A DNA stretch of 64,000 nt. It comes from CALGLS01 sp965222105 (lineage in GTDB: Bacteria > Bacteroidota > Bacteroidia > Chitinophagales > Saprospiraceae). Location: the NCBI GenBank assembly GCA_965222105.1, contig CBDCTQ010000073.1, positions 68,412-132,411 on the forward strand, given 5' to 3'. A program made the position numbers and the translations under genes. The stretch's first letter is position 1; every line of letters starts with the position of its first letter. This document shows positions 51,770-61,607 of this stretch, one piece after another. The notes beneath the pieces were generated by a model. The model saw nothing but the letters and a program-made list of their open reading frames with translations, searched no databases and was not told the DNA's origin.

Positions 51770-52207
51770 TTACAAAAATAAGCATTTTCGGTCTGATTGT
51801 CCGGTTATTTCCATAAATATTTTAACGGCGTCGTCGGGAGCAAGGGGCTCAATCAGTTCAGGCCATTCGATAAAACAGTAAGAATCGGTGTACAGATACT
51901 CCTCCATGCCAATGTTTATGGCCTCTTCCAGCGATTCGAGGCGGTACAGATCGATGTGATAAAGGGTACGTTTTTCCCCATTTTGCGTAAAGCGGTATTC
52001 ATTGACCAGGGAAAAAGTAGGGCTGGTAGCGGGTTCATCTACCCCCAGTTCGCGGCAAATGGCCTGTACCAGGGTGGTTTTGCCGGCCCCGATCTCTCCA
52101 TACAACAGAAAACAGCGCCGTTTTCCGGCAAATTGCAAAAGACGGATGGCCAGCTCCGGGAGTTCTGTGGGGCTGGTTATATCGACGGATTGGCGGTCAG
52201 CAGTCAT
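51770..52207 (-). CDS. tsaE: tRNA threonylcarbamoyladenosine biosynthesis ATPase TsaE
   Basis: A 145-aa P-loop ATPase: LLYGEIGAGKTTLVQAICRELG (Walker A GEIGAGKTT), then SPTFSLVNEYRF and YHIDLYRLES, FIEWPELIEPL near the end. It is needed with TsaB and TsaD for the t6A modification of tRNA position 37. The size is normal. It is 150 bp from ald. Confidence 0.95.
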   Translation of the reverse strand: MTADRQSVDITSPTELPELAIRLLQFAGKRRCFLLYGEIGAGKTTLVQAICRELGVDEPATSPTFSLVNEYRFTQNGEKRTLYHIDLYRLESLEEAINIGMEEYLYTDSYCFIEWPELIEPLAPDDAVKIFMEITGQSDRKCLFL

Positions 52208-52361
52208 TTTTCAGATTTAAAACAAATGAAATCAATGTATGTTTGGGCAGACTGTCGTCAAAATAAGCAAACTAATCTCCAAGCTGCAAAAATGTGGAAA
52301 ACTTTGCCAAAACACCCCTCTCAAAGGGTAAGAAAGACTTTAAAAACCCAACTATTTTTTG

Positions 52362-52369
52362 TATTTTTG
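52362..52369 (+). promoter_or_regulatory. Possible promoter -7 element of gyrB
   Basis: TATTTTTG matches TAnnTTTG, with TTTA 19 bases upstream (52339-52342). The ATG at 52376 is only 6 bp further on, so a leaderless transcript or a more distant promoter is possible. Confidence 0.35.
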
Positions 52370-52375
52370 CACCTT

Positions 52376-54350
52376 ATGGAATCATTGAAGAAGAAGCAAG
52401 AAACACATCAACAAAATGGCAATTACAGTGCCTCCAACATTCAGGCACTCGAAGGGCTGGAAGCCGTCAGAATGCGACCGGGGATGTACATCGGAAGTAC
52501 CGATTCGAAGGGCTTGCACCACCTGGTATGGGAAGTGATCGACAACTCCATCGACGAGCACCTCGCCGGCCACGCCTCCCTCATAGAAACGATCATCCAT
52601 CCCGACAACTCCATCAGCGTAAAAGACGACGGGCGGGGCATCCCCACCGGTATGCACGAAAAACTGAAAAAGTCGGCCCTCGAAGTCGTGATGACCGTTT
52701 TGCACGCCGGTGGCAAATTCGACAAAGATACCTACAAAGTATCCGGCGGTCTGCACGGCGTTGGGGTATCCTGTGTCAACGCCTTGTCGGAATACCTCAA
52801 AGCAGAAGTCCACCGCGATGGCAAAATTTTCCAACAGGAATATGCCTGCGGCAAACCCACCAGCGAAGTCGTCGAAACGGGTACTTCCACTACCACCGGC
52901 ACCACCGTGACCTTCCGGCCCGACACCACCATATTTGAAACAACCACCTACAAACACGAAATCCTCGCCAACCGGCTTCGCGAACTGGCATTCCTCAACA
53001 AAGGCCTCCGTCTGGTACTCACCGACGAACGCGAAACCGACGACAACGGCGCCTTCCTCCGCGAAGAGTTCTACTCGGAAGGAGGACTGAAAGAATTTGT
53101 ACAATACCTCGACGAAAACAAAACCAAACTCATCGAAAACCCCATCCACGTCACCGGCAAAGAAGACAATGTAGAAGTAGAGGTCGCCATGACTTACAAC
53201 ACTTCTTTTGCGGAAAGCATCCATTCCTACGTCAACAACATCAACACCCGTGAAGGAGGTACCCACGTAGCCGGTTTCCGCCGCGCCGTCAACCGCGAAT
53301 TCGACAAATACGCCAACAACAACGGCCTGTTCAACAAACTCAAATTCAAAGTCTCCGGCGAAGACTTCCGCGAAGGACTCACCGCCGGTCGTCTCCGTAA
53401 AAGTGGCCGAACCCCAATTTAAAGGACAAACCAAAGGCGAACTCGGCAACTCAGAAGTGACCGGCATTGTATCGCGTTCCGTCGGAGAAGCCCTCAAACA
53501 TTACCTGGAAGAAAACCCCAAACTGGCCCGCAAGATCATCGACAAGGTCATCCTCGCCGCCACCGCCCGCCACGCCGCCCGCAAAGCCCGCGAACTGGTA
53601 CAACGCAAAAATGTGTTGACTGGCAGTGGCCTGCCCGGCAAACTGTCCGACTGCAGCTCCAAAGACCCCGAATCGTCAGAGATATTCCTCGTGGAGGGTG
53701 ACTCGGCCGGCGGCACCGCCAAACAGGGACGCGACCGGATTTTCCAGGCCATCCTTCCGCTGCGCGGTAAGATACTCAACGTGGAAAAAGCCCTCGAACA
53801 CAAAATCTACGAAAACGAAGAGATCAAAAACATCTTCACCGCCCTGGGCGTCAGCATTGAAGACAAGGAAGGCGAACGACACCTCAACATCCAAAAGCTG
53901 CGCTACCACAAAATCGTCATCATGTGCGATGCCGACGTCGACGGTAGCCACATCGTCACCCTGATCCTGACCTTCTTCTACCGCTACATGAAGCCACTGA
54001 TCGACATGGGCTACATTTACATCGCCGCCCCCCCACTCTACCAGGTGCGCAAAGGCAAGCAGTTCCGCTATTGCTGGACGGAAGAGGAGCGAAAGGAAGC
54101 GATCAAAGCCTATCAAAAAAACGAGAACGATACTTCCGTAAAAGTGCAACGATACAAAGGCCTCGGCGAAATGAACGCCGACCAACTCTGGGAAACGACG
54201 ATGGACCCCGCCGCCCGGATCCTGCGCCGCGTAGCCATCGAAGACGCCGTGGAGGCCGACCGGGTATTCTCTATGCTGATGGGCGATGAGGTGCCGCCGC
54301 GACGAGCCTTCATAGAGGCGAATGCGCGGTATGCTAATGTGGATGTTTGA
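52376..54350 (+). CDS. gyrB: DNA gyrase subunit B with a +1 frameshift
   Basis: The GHKL ATPase domain starts MESLKKKQE and shows VIDNSIDEHLAGHA, DDGRGIPTGMHEK and GGLHGVGVSCVNALS. The transducer follows, then the TOPRIM domain with EIFLVEGDSAGGTAKQGRD and DADVDGSHIVTLIL, and the C-terminal YKGLGEMNADQLWETTMDP. The frame breaks after FREGLTA and resumes one frame over at VVSVKVAEPQFKGQTK, explained by one extra G at 53387-53388 (GCCGGTCG). The span is 1975 bp, 658 codons plus one base. GyrB is essential, so an assembly error or a programmed shift is more likely than loss. Confidence 0.93.
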
Positions 54351-54370
54351 GGACCGTTGGATTATGTGAG

Positions 54371-54403
54371 AGGCACGGTCTTCCTTCGGGGAAGGCCGTG
54401 CCT
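54371..54403 (+). terminator. Rho-independent terminator of gyrB
   Basis: AGGCACGGTCTTCC (54371-54384) pairs with GGAAGGCCGTGCCT (54390-54403), followed by TTTT. It also faces the end of the minus-strand giant gene. Confidence 0.85.
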
Positions 54404-54426
54404 TTTACTTGACTCAAAATCTATCT

Positions 54427-57400
54427 TTATTGCTTCACCAATTTCACCGTCTGTTGCTCACCGGTAGTCTCCTCAATTGCCCCGGAGCAAGTACACACCC
54501 GGCGACCAATCGGTCACCATAATTGATTCTCCACTACTCATTGTATAAGCATTTACCAGATTGCCCAACAAATCGTACACACGGAGGTGGAATGGCGTTG
54601 CTCCCAATTCGATCTGCACCGACTCAGTAGCCGGATTAGGTCGCACTTTCAGTCGCAACTCTCCCGAATCCGGATTCGTCGGACGGAACGCTCCTTCCAC
54701 CCAGCCACCGACATTGGTATTGGCGGAGCCTTCGTTGCTCAGGGCATATGCCATTACGCGGGCTACGTCGATGTAGTGGCGGCAGATATGGTCGGAGGTA
54801 TCGCGGATTTTGTTGGGTAGTGCAGCTAGTACTTCGTATTGGAGATGGGCTACCTCCATGCTGTCCTGATTCAAAAACCAGGTGGCGGAATGATACTGCT
54901 GATCGAGTTGGTATTGACCATCGGGAATATTGATGGTGCATTGGTAAGGGGTGCCGGTAAATTCAGTTTCGGGAATATGAGGCGTCTCTGGACCAGGTTC
55001 GCTCGAACCACATCCTTCCGGAGGAGCAGCCAGGGCGTTGTCATCTATCAGGTTGACGTACTGGACAACGTCGCTACTGGATACACAATTGTCAGCGGAG
55101 GTTTCTTTTGCCAGGTAGTAGTTATCGAAATTATTTCCCGAACAACAAACGGGGTCATCCGACCAATAATTGTACCTGGCCTGCACCTCTTCAACATCAA
55201 TTCGGTCGACGTAGGCTATATCGAAGTAGGAAGTGCTATTGAATCCCAGAATGAACTGATTGGATTTGAGTACACTGCACTGAGGATCGGTGCCCACACA
55301 GGCATCTATTCCCAACAATACATCTACACCGCTTATGCCCACGCCATTGTCGATCAGGCTGGTACACTTGAGGTCAACCAGCCCGTAATCTTCCCCATTG
55401 GCATCGGTACCGCCTTTGGCGATGTGGATGGCCCCGGTCGCAATTGGAGATGATGGCATAGCTGTATAGCCGCACGCTGGATTTATTGGGTGGGCTCGAC
55501 GGCCCCGGGCAAGGGGCCAGGATACCGGTACCTGCCTGGTCGATCTGCCCTCCCATCATCGATAGGATATGTACATTGTCCAGATACACCGCCGCCATTT
55601 CCTCCGACAGAGAGTAATAATCTGAAAAATTGCAGTCATGCAAAAACAAAAGGTCTACGTTTTGCCCCATAACTCCGAGCCGATCAACAGGGGCAGACTG
55701 GGTGGAACCGCCATTGAACGTGCAATGCGTCAGGTTTATCCTGGAGGAGTTGGTTGCAAAGACGCTGTTGGCGCATTCATTGAAGGTACAATACCGCAGG
55801 TTGACGGCGTCAAATAAATTGGAGCCACCCACACCCGTAAACCCTCCGATGGCGATCCCGTCGGCCATGTTATTGAAAATGCTTTCCGATACCAGCATCC
55901 AGGAAGGGTCGGTGACGTAAAACGAGGAATTTCCACTGCCTTCAAAAGTAACCTCATATGTACGCACATGCCCTCCTGTCGTTTGGATAACACTGAAGTT
56001 GCCAAATTCGACCAGTCCGGTTTCCAGGTCGAGAGCGCGGTTTCCCAAATCCAACACGGCTCCGGAATTGAGCTTGATGAAGCGGGTGGTTAGGTCTTGT
56101 CCTTTTAGTCGAAAGGCGTCGGCATTGGGGCTGAAGGAGAGGATGTTGCCTTGGTCGAATTGAAAAAATCCGCTGCCAGAGAAATTGAAGTCGCCGTTGA
56201 TGCGCAGCTCTCCGCCATCTTTGATGTGGATGGTAGAGCTGGACCACCACAGGTCGATGTTGGCGCCGGGGTCGATATGGAGTACTCCTCCTGACTCTAC
56301 AATAATCTCGGAAGTATAGGTTGTTTGTAACGTTCCACCCGACCTTACCCACACAGTGCCGCCATCTTCGATGATAAGTTTGGAGTGTTGACTCATTTTT
56401 AGAATCCCACCATCGCGTATTCTAAGTTGTGTGCTCTTTGTCACGTGTAAATTAGCCGTGTTTTGAATATTGTCGGGGTTGTCAGCATAGTAAGGCCATT
56501 CCCCAATGTACAGTTCTCCACCGCTATTGATGTTGACAGCGGGATTGAGTTCTTTACACTCGTTCTTTTCAATAAAGACATCGAGGTGAGAAACCGTTTT
56601 GTTCCATACATTGTCTTCATCAGTGTACCCGATTTTTCCAGACCGGTTGATCCATAATTTCCCACCGGAGTTTATGTCAAGATAGTGATCGATTATATTG
56701 TTGGTAGCACGCGGAAGAAGATCATCTACATCATTTTCTGTAACAGCATCCGTTACTCCAAAATTGAAGGTTCGATTATCTAATGCCACAATTCCTAAAT
56801 TTTCGATATTGAGATAAAGACCGCTAAGCAAGTGGTAGAGTAAGTAGGCGGCGCTGCGCGAGTCCAAAACCACATGTTCCTGATTGGTTTGGAATTCATC
56901 GTATTGAAAACTTACCGTCTCTGCCCCCACATAAGAACGCAAGATAGTAGTACCGTCAGAAGTATTGCCTATCACATCTGAGGCATCAAAGTAAAGGTCA
57001 CTCACATTGAGATCCAAAGCACTAACCGTTGGGATAAAGCCGAAAGACTTATAATCCCAGGGAAATGTTTCGTTGTAAGAATTTCCTTTTTTATCAAAAT
57101 CGCGCATACCTCCGGGCGCACTGTCATAAGGCTTGGCACCTGCCTTGATGATCTTTTTGGATTTACTGAGGTGATTTTTACCCAGAATTTCGTGATTTAA
57201 GCTGCCTTTGTAACAGGTAGATTCCGAACCGTCGGGCAATGACCATACTTCTGCTTTCTGGCGGATATTGCCCGCAAGTGGGTTGAAGATGGTAGCCCAT
57301 ACGGCATTCCAAAAGTCATTGCCCCAGTTGGTCCAGGTATTGGTCAGTGTGTGCATATCCAATAGCTTTTCGTCTATCCCAAAAAGCTGCCCGGTGCCAT

Positions 57401-58958
57401 TCTGGGCGCCATTGACGATGGCCAGATGGGGAATGTCTAAATCTCCGAGGGCTTCAAACTGGCTGTAAAATGCATCATGCCATACCGACAGACTTTGTGG
57501 CGAACATTTTTTATCCGGGTTGGCGTTGGCGTGGTAATATAGCAGTTCCTTGGCAGCCGGGCTGGTCAGGGCATTCACCCCCTTACCGAGGTCTTCATTT
57601 CGCTCTTTCAGTGGCTTGCCCAGCATTTTGTAATCCCCCAGATGCATGATCATGGCCTGCATACCCAAAGGCACATTGGCACCCTGAAGCGGCGAATCAA
57701 AACTCATAAACCAGGCCGCCTCATGGTCCACGCCATCTATTTCCATTTGCCGCAAGGCCCACTTGCCCATGATGCCCCCGGCACTGGCACCTATCACTAC
57801 GTTTTGCTCATCGCCTACCTTCTCGGCATTGATCCAGTTGATGGCATCGATGACGGTTTGGGCACGCAGGTCAAGATCATAACCACCGCTGAGGAAGTCG
57901 AGGTAGATGATGTCGTAGCCTTCGGCGTAGAGTTTGTCCATTAGGGGAACCCCATCTGGATTTCCATAATGGTCAATCAACAATCCATCTGTTCCAAACA
58001 ATTTCTCATAACTAATAGAATTATTCGGGTCAAACCCTTCCACCAGGATGAGCGGTTTGCGGATTTCGGTGTGGCAATCGCCGTAAAAGATGTATAAGAA
58101 CAGGCCGGTGGGGTCCGTGAAGCCGTTGCCGATGTATTGCTGGTCGTCCGGTCCGTCGCTGTAACCATCTCCGGTGCGGTTGGCGCCGTCGCCCAAATTG
58201 TTGGAAGACGGGCGTGGAAATACCTTGAGCATGGTCTGGCTTTGCAGGGTTTGGCCGGATACCAGGACTTGGCGGACTACGATACGGTACATACCGGTAT
58301 CGGGGTAGGAGACATAAAGGGCCTGATCGGTGGGAAGGGATTGCCAGCCCTGGCCGTCGTCGAAATCGATCTCCAGCGACTGGATACCTCCTCCCATATT
58401 GCTGAACAGCAGGTCAGAAGGCAGGTGAAAAACGACGTCTTCGCCTTCCGAAACATTGCGCAAAGCAGAGGCAACGAAGAGGGTGTCGGTAAAATAGGGG
58501 CTTTCGGGCCGGTTGGGTACATCGTAAAACTGGCTGTCCTGATAGGCAACCAGGTCGTTGTCGAGGGCGTAAGGCTTGAAGCGGTCGTATTCGTAGTACA
58601 GCACCGACAAGGAGATGGTGTCGGAGTTTTCGAGGGAATCGGCTATTTCCCATAAGGCATCGACGGGCAACATGGGGGAGGTGGCGGTATGTGCCCGGTC
58701 GAGCATACCATAGGCGATGAGGTACCGCTCCTTGATCAGGGCAATGCTGTCGGCCACCGTACTGCCGTCAAACAGGGGCAAGGGCAGGTAGGTGGGGATC
58801 TTCTCGTAGAGGATACCCGTAGGCACCTCGCTGTAGTCGAGGGTGGCAAGGGCCTGCTCTACGATGGCTTCGAGGTCGTCTTCGGCGGCTTGTTGGGCAC
58901 GAAGGGAGGTGAGGTGCAGGCACAGGATGGCCAGCACGAAAAAGGTCAGGTTTTTCAT
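54427..58958 (-). CDS. Giant secreted esterase/beta-helix protein with T9SS tail (cassette 2), two frameshifts
   Basis: Paralogue of the giant gene at 2698-7248. It has a signal peptide (ends SLRAQ), a beta-rich region, an alpha/beta-hydrolase domain with GASAGG (Ser392) and PLQGANVPLGMQAM, a beta-helix region and the T9SS tail (YDLLGNLV, WSPGVYLL). The reading frame shifts twice, at 55432-55435 (CCCC where copy 1 has CCC) and at 54480-54483 (CCCC). Reading across both gives the tail EETTGEQQTVKLVKQ and a stop at 54427. The total is 4532 bp, 1510 codons plus two bases, that is 1509 aa versus 1516 for copy 1. It follows three small lipoproteins in the same direction. Confidence 0.85.
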
Positions 58959-59069
58959 GGTAAAATGTTTTAAGATTAAGAAATAGTTTTCAGGTCAACA
59001 GAGAGAATCTATTGAGTAAGTTATTACTTTATTGATGGTCTTTAGCTGAGAATTATCTGGTTTTCGTAT

Positions 59070-59597
59070 TTAGAACCTGTATTGTGAGTTAAAATATCCA
59101 TCTGTGATTTGCAAAGTATGGCCACATTCATTAGTAACTGAAAATTCAAACTGACCTGTTATTATATAATTAACAGTATCAATATTATTCAATATAAGCC
59201 TATTATCAGCTAAGCTGTCTAAGTCGTAAAATTTACATCCAGAGTTCTTTAAGGCGTCATGAAAAGCATCAGTTCTAAATGAAATTGCATTAGAGCCAAT
59301 CTTAGAATCAGGAACAAAAAAGGTAAATGACTGATTGATTGATTGATCTTCCAACTTTCTGCCTGCGCCAAGCTCAAAAAATCCTGTGTCTTTATAATAT
59401 TGCAAATCAATAGCCCCTGGTCCCCATCCCCCGATATCCCCTTCGGTGTAATCAAAGGCTTCCCATTCTACGCCGTTGACTTTGCAGCGTACGATGTCGT
59501 CGTGGTAGTTGGGCTGGTCGTCGTCCTTGTTGCAGGAGGCGATGAGGGAGAGCAGAAGCGTGGCCTGGCAGACCGACAGGTAAAACGATTTTTTCAT
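59070..59597 (-). CDS. Small lipoprotein, tandem copy 3
   Basis: A 175-aa lipoprotein of the same family as the two genes upstream. The signal peptide contains YLSVCQATLLL, a degraded form of the palindrome-encoded peptide, and the lipobox is IASC. Then come VRCKVNGVEWEAFDY and GGWGPGAIDLQYYKD; the end is LQITDGYFNSQYRF. It contains TGAT repeats (59332-59347, four copies) encoding QSINQS. It lies 112 bp before the giant gene. Confidence 0.8.
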   Translation of the reverse strand: MKKSFYLSVCQATLLLSLIASCNKDDDQPNYHDDIVRCKVNGVEWEAFDYTEGDIGGWGPGAIDLQYYKDTGFFELGAGRKLEDQSINQSFTFFVPDSKIGSNAISFRTDAFHDALKNSGCKFYDLDSLADNRLILNNIDTVNYIITGQFEFSVTNECGHTLQITDGYFNSQYRF

Positions 59598-59735
59598 GGT
59601 AATGTGGGTTTCTTGGTTTTGAAATTCAGGAGTATTTTAGGGATTGTAGATGGATGGAGAAATGTCTCCATAGATAATAATTTCCGACTGGGTTACAAAG
59701 TCCAGGCGACGATTGGAACTGCTTTCGTTGTCTTG

Positions 59736-60275
59736 TTAGAATCTATATTGTACGTCGAAATAGCCATTAGAAATGTGAACTGTATCGCTGCAATCATTAA
59801 TGGCACTATATTCAAACTTTCCTACTATCCTATAGTTAATTGTATCTATTTCTAAAATATTAATCAACCTAACTTGAAACGTGTCCAAATCGTAGTAAAC
59901 GCAACCGGAAGAATTTAACCCATCTATGAACTCCCTTTTTTTTAAAAAGACCTCGTTACCTCCAATATTTGCGTCCATCAAGCTTATGTTGATTGATTGA
60001 TTGATTGATTGGTCCTCTAATTTTCTAAGAGCTCTTAGTGAAAGGCTCCCTGTGTCTTTATAATACTGCAAATCAATAGCCCCTGGTCCCCATCCCCCGA
60101 TATCCCCTTCGGTGTAATCAAAGGCTTCCCATTCTACGCCGTTGACTTTACATCGTACGATGTCTTCGTGGTAGTTGGGTTGGTCGTCGTCCTTGTTGCA
60201 GGCGGCCGCGAGGTATAGTATGGCTAGTAGTAAGAGGAGTGCCTGCCTTCCGGACAGGTAAATTATGTTTTTCAT
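59736..60275 (-). CDS. Small lipoprotein, tandem copy 2
   Basis: A 179-aa lipoprotein. The signal peptide starts MKNIIYLSGRQALLLLL, where the LSGRQA part is the short palindrome in frame; the lipobox is AAAC. It shares CKVNGVEWEAFDYTEGDIGG with the next gene almost base for base over about 150 bp, but differs before and after. It contains GATT repeats (59991-60010, five copies) and ends VHISNGYFDVQYRF. The function is unknown; the position before the giant protein suggests a common task. Confidence 0.8.
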   Translation of the reverse strand: MKNIIYLSGRQALLLLLAILYLAAACNKDDDQPNYHEDIVRCKVNGVEWEAFDYTEGDIGGWGPGAIDLQYYKDTGSLSLRALRKLEDQSINQSINISLMDANIGGNEVFLKKREFIDGLNSSGCVYYDLDTFQVRLINILEIDTINYRIVGKFEYSAINDCSDTVHISNGYFDVQYRF

Positions 60276-60362
60276 GATAAAATGTTTTGAGAGGATTAAA
60301 GAATAAAGTTTATTAGTGCAATTGGTTAGCTACTATAACCATTTGGCTTATCTGTATCGCTT

Positions 60363-60908
60363 TTAAAACCTGTATTCAAGATCAAAGTAGCCGTCTGTAA
60401 TGTGTACAGTATCACTGCAGTCATTAATGGCGGAAAACTCAAATTCTCCAACCATAATACGATTAATCGTGTCAATTTCTATTACAATTATTTGTTCAGT
60501 TTCAAGCGTATCTAAATTGTAACCAACACAACCTGATAGATTTGATAAATTCTTATAAATATCTTCTTTATTAAAAATAGAGTTATTCCCAATGAGTATA
60601 GCTTGGGCTGCTATGCCGATTCCTTCATCTATTGATTGGTCTTCCAGTTTTCTTATTGCCCTTAAACTCATAAACCCTTCTTCTACATAATAAAGTAAAT
60701 CCGTAGCCCCCGTACCTTGTGCTCCAATAGTCCCTTCCCGATAATCAAAAGCCTCCCATTCCACGCCATTGACTTTACATCGGAGGATGTCTTCGTGTTG
60801 TTGGGGGTTTGAGCCTTCGTCGTCCTTATTGCAGGCGGCGGCGATAGACAGGATGGCCAGCAGTAAGAGGAGTGCTTGTCTGCCGGGAAGGTAAATTATG
60901 TTTTTCAT
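60363..60908 (-). CDS. Small lipoprotein, tandem copy 1 (first gene of cassette 2)
   Basis: A 181-aa lipoprotein. The signal peptide MKNIIYLPGRQALLLLL carries the LPGRQA palindrome sequence; the lipobox is AAAC with NKDDE after it. The motifs CKVNGVEWEAFDY and VHITDGYFDLEYRF are shared with the other copies, while the middle is more diverged. It is the promoter-proximal gene: the TTGTTATAACAA palindrome is 39 bp upstream of its ATG. It is 87 bp before copy 2. Confidence 0.8.
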   Translation of the reverse strand: MKNIIYLPGRQALLLLLAILSIAAACNKDDEGSNPQQHEDILRCKVNGVEWEAFDYREGTIGAQGTGATDLLYYVEEGFMSLRAIRKLEDQSIDEGIGIAAQAILIGNNSIFNKEDIYKNLSNLSGCVGYNLDTLETEQIIVIEIDTINRIMVGEFEFSAINDCSDTVHITDGYFDLEYRF

Positions 60909-60947
60909 GATGTGGTGGTTTTATGATTAGGTAATGTTGTGTATGTT

Positions 60948-60959
60948 TTGTTATAACAA
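60948..60959. promoter_or_regulatory. TTGTTATAACAA palindrome of cassette 2
   Basis: Identical to 1936-1947, including the flanking A on the gene side. It sits 39 bp upstream of the first lipoprotein ATG at 60908 (minus strand). Confidence 0.5.
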
Positions 60960-61607
60960 TATAATTGTTCTACAAAATCACTTTAGCTGGATTGGTATTT
61001 TTTGTCGACGTTTACGGTATTGACACCAAGAACTTTTGGTCTGTTCAAGGCACATTCGTACCGCTTTCTTTTTTATAAAGATAGCAATTTAACCCCAGAC
61101 CTCCTGCGGAATACGGGTGCTGACATGGAGTCCATAAAGATCAAACGAAACCGGCTGCAAAACTACCAGCCTAAAGGAGAAGAAAAAGGTGTTTCCATAA
61201 GCATTAGATTTTGTGGTTGAAGTTGAAGAATACGATGGCAAGTTAGGGGGTAAAAAAGTCTGATTTGAAGTAAATATCGATAATAATGTATTTTTTTTTT
61301 GGCTAATATTAAGAAAAACAAAGTACTCACGCAAACAATTAGTTTTAAATTGAGCGACTTGTAGCCTACTTGATACATTTGGTTTGTTTTTTAACGGTAA
61401 TATGGAACGCTGGGCTCAACCATGAAAATTAAGACCGCTTCTAAAAGGAGGATGTATAAAAAGTAATTGTCTGCAAGTAGCACTGAAATTATGTCTGGTT
61501 TGCGGGCAGACTTCCCCTTCAGGGGATCGAGGGGCGGGACAAGAAAAAAACCAAATGTGAATTTTCCTCGAATTTCAGGTAAAAGATTTTCATACACCCT
61601 GCTCTCC
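60960..61607. other. Gene-free spacer
   Basis: About 650 bp, AT-rich between the SprB-like gene end and cassette 2. The short ORFs on either strand have no family-like features. I saw no terminator hairpin or repeat that I can support. Confidence 0.4.

Noticed and set aside
52382..53497. Long minus-strand ORF (371 aa) opposite gyrB
   Set aside because: It is composed of antisense glycine- and valine-rich sequence; gyrB on the plus strand is certain.
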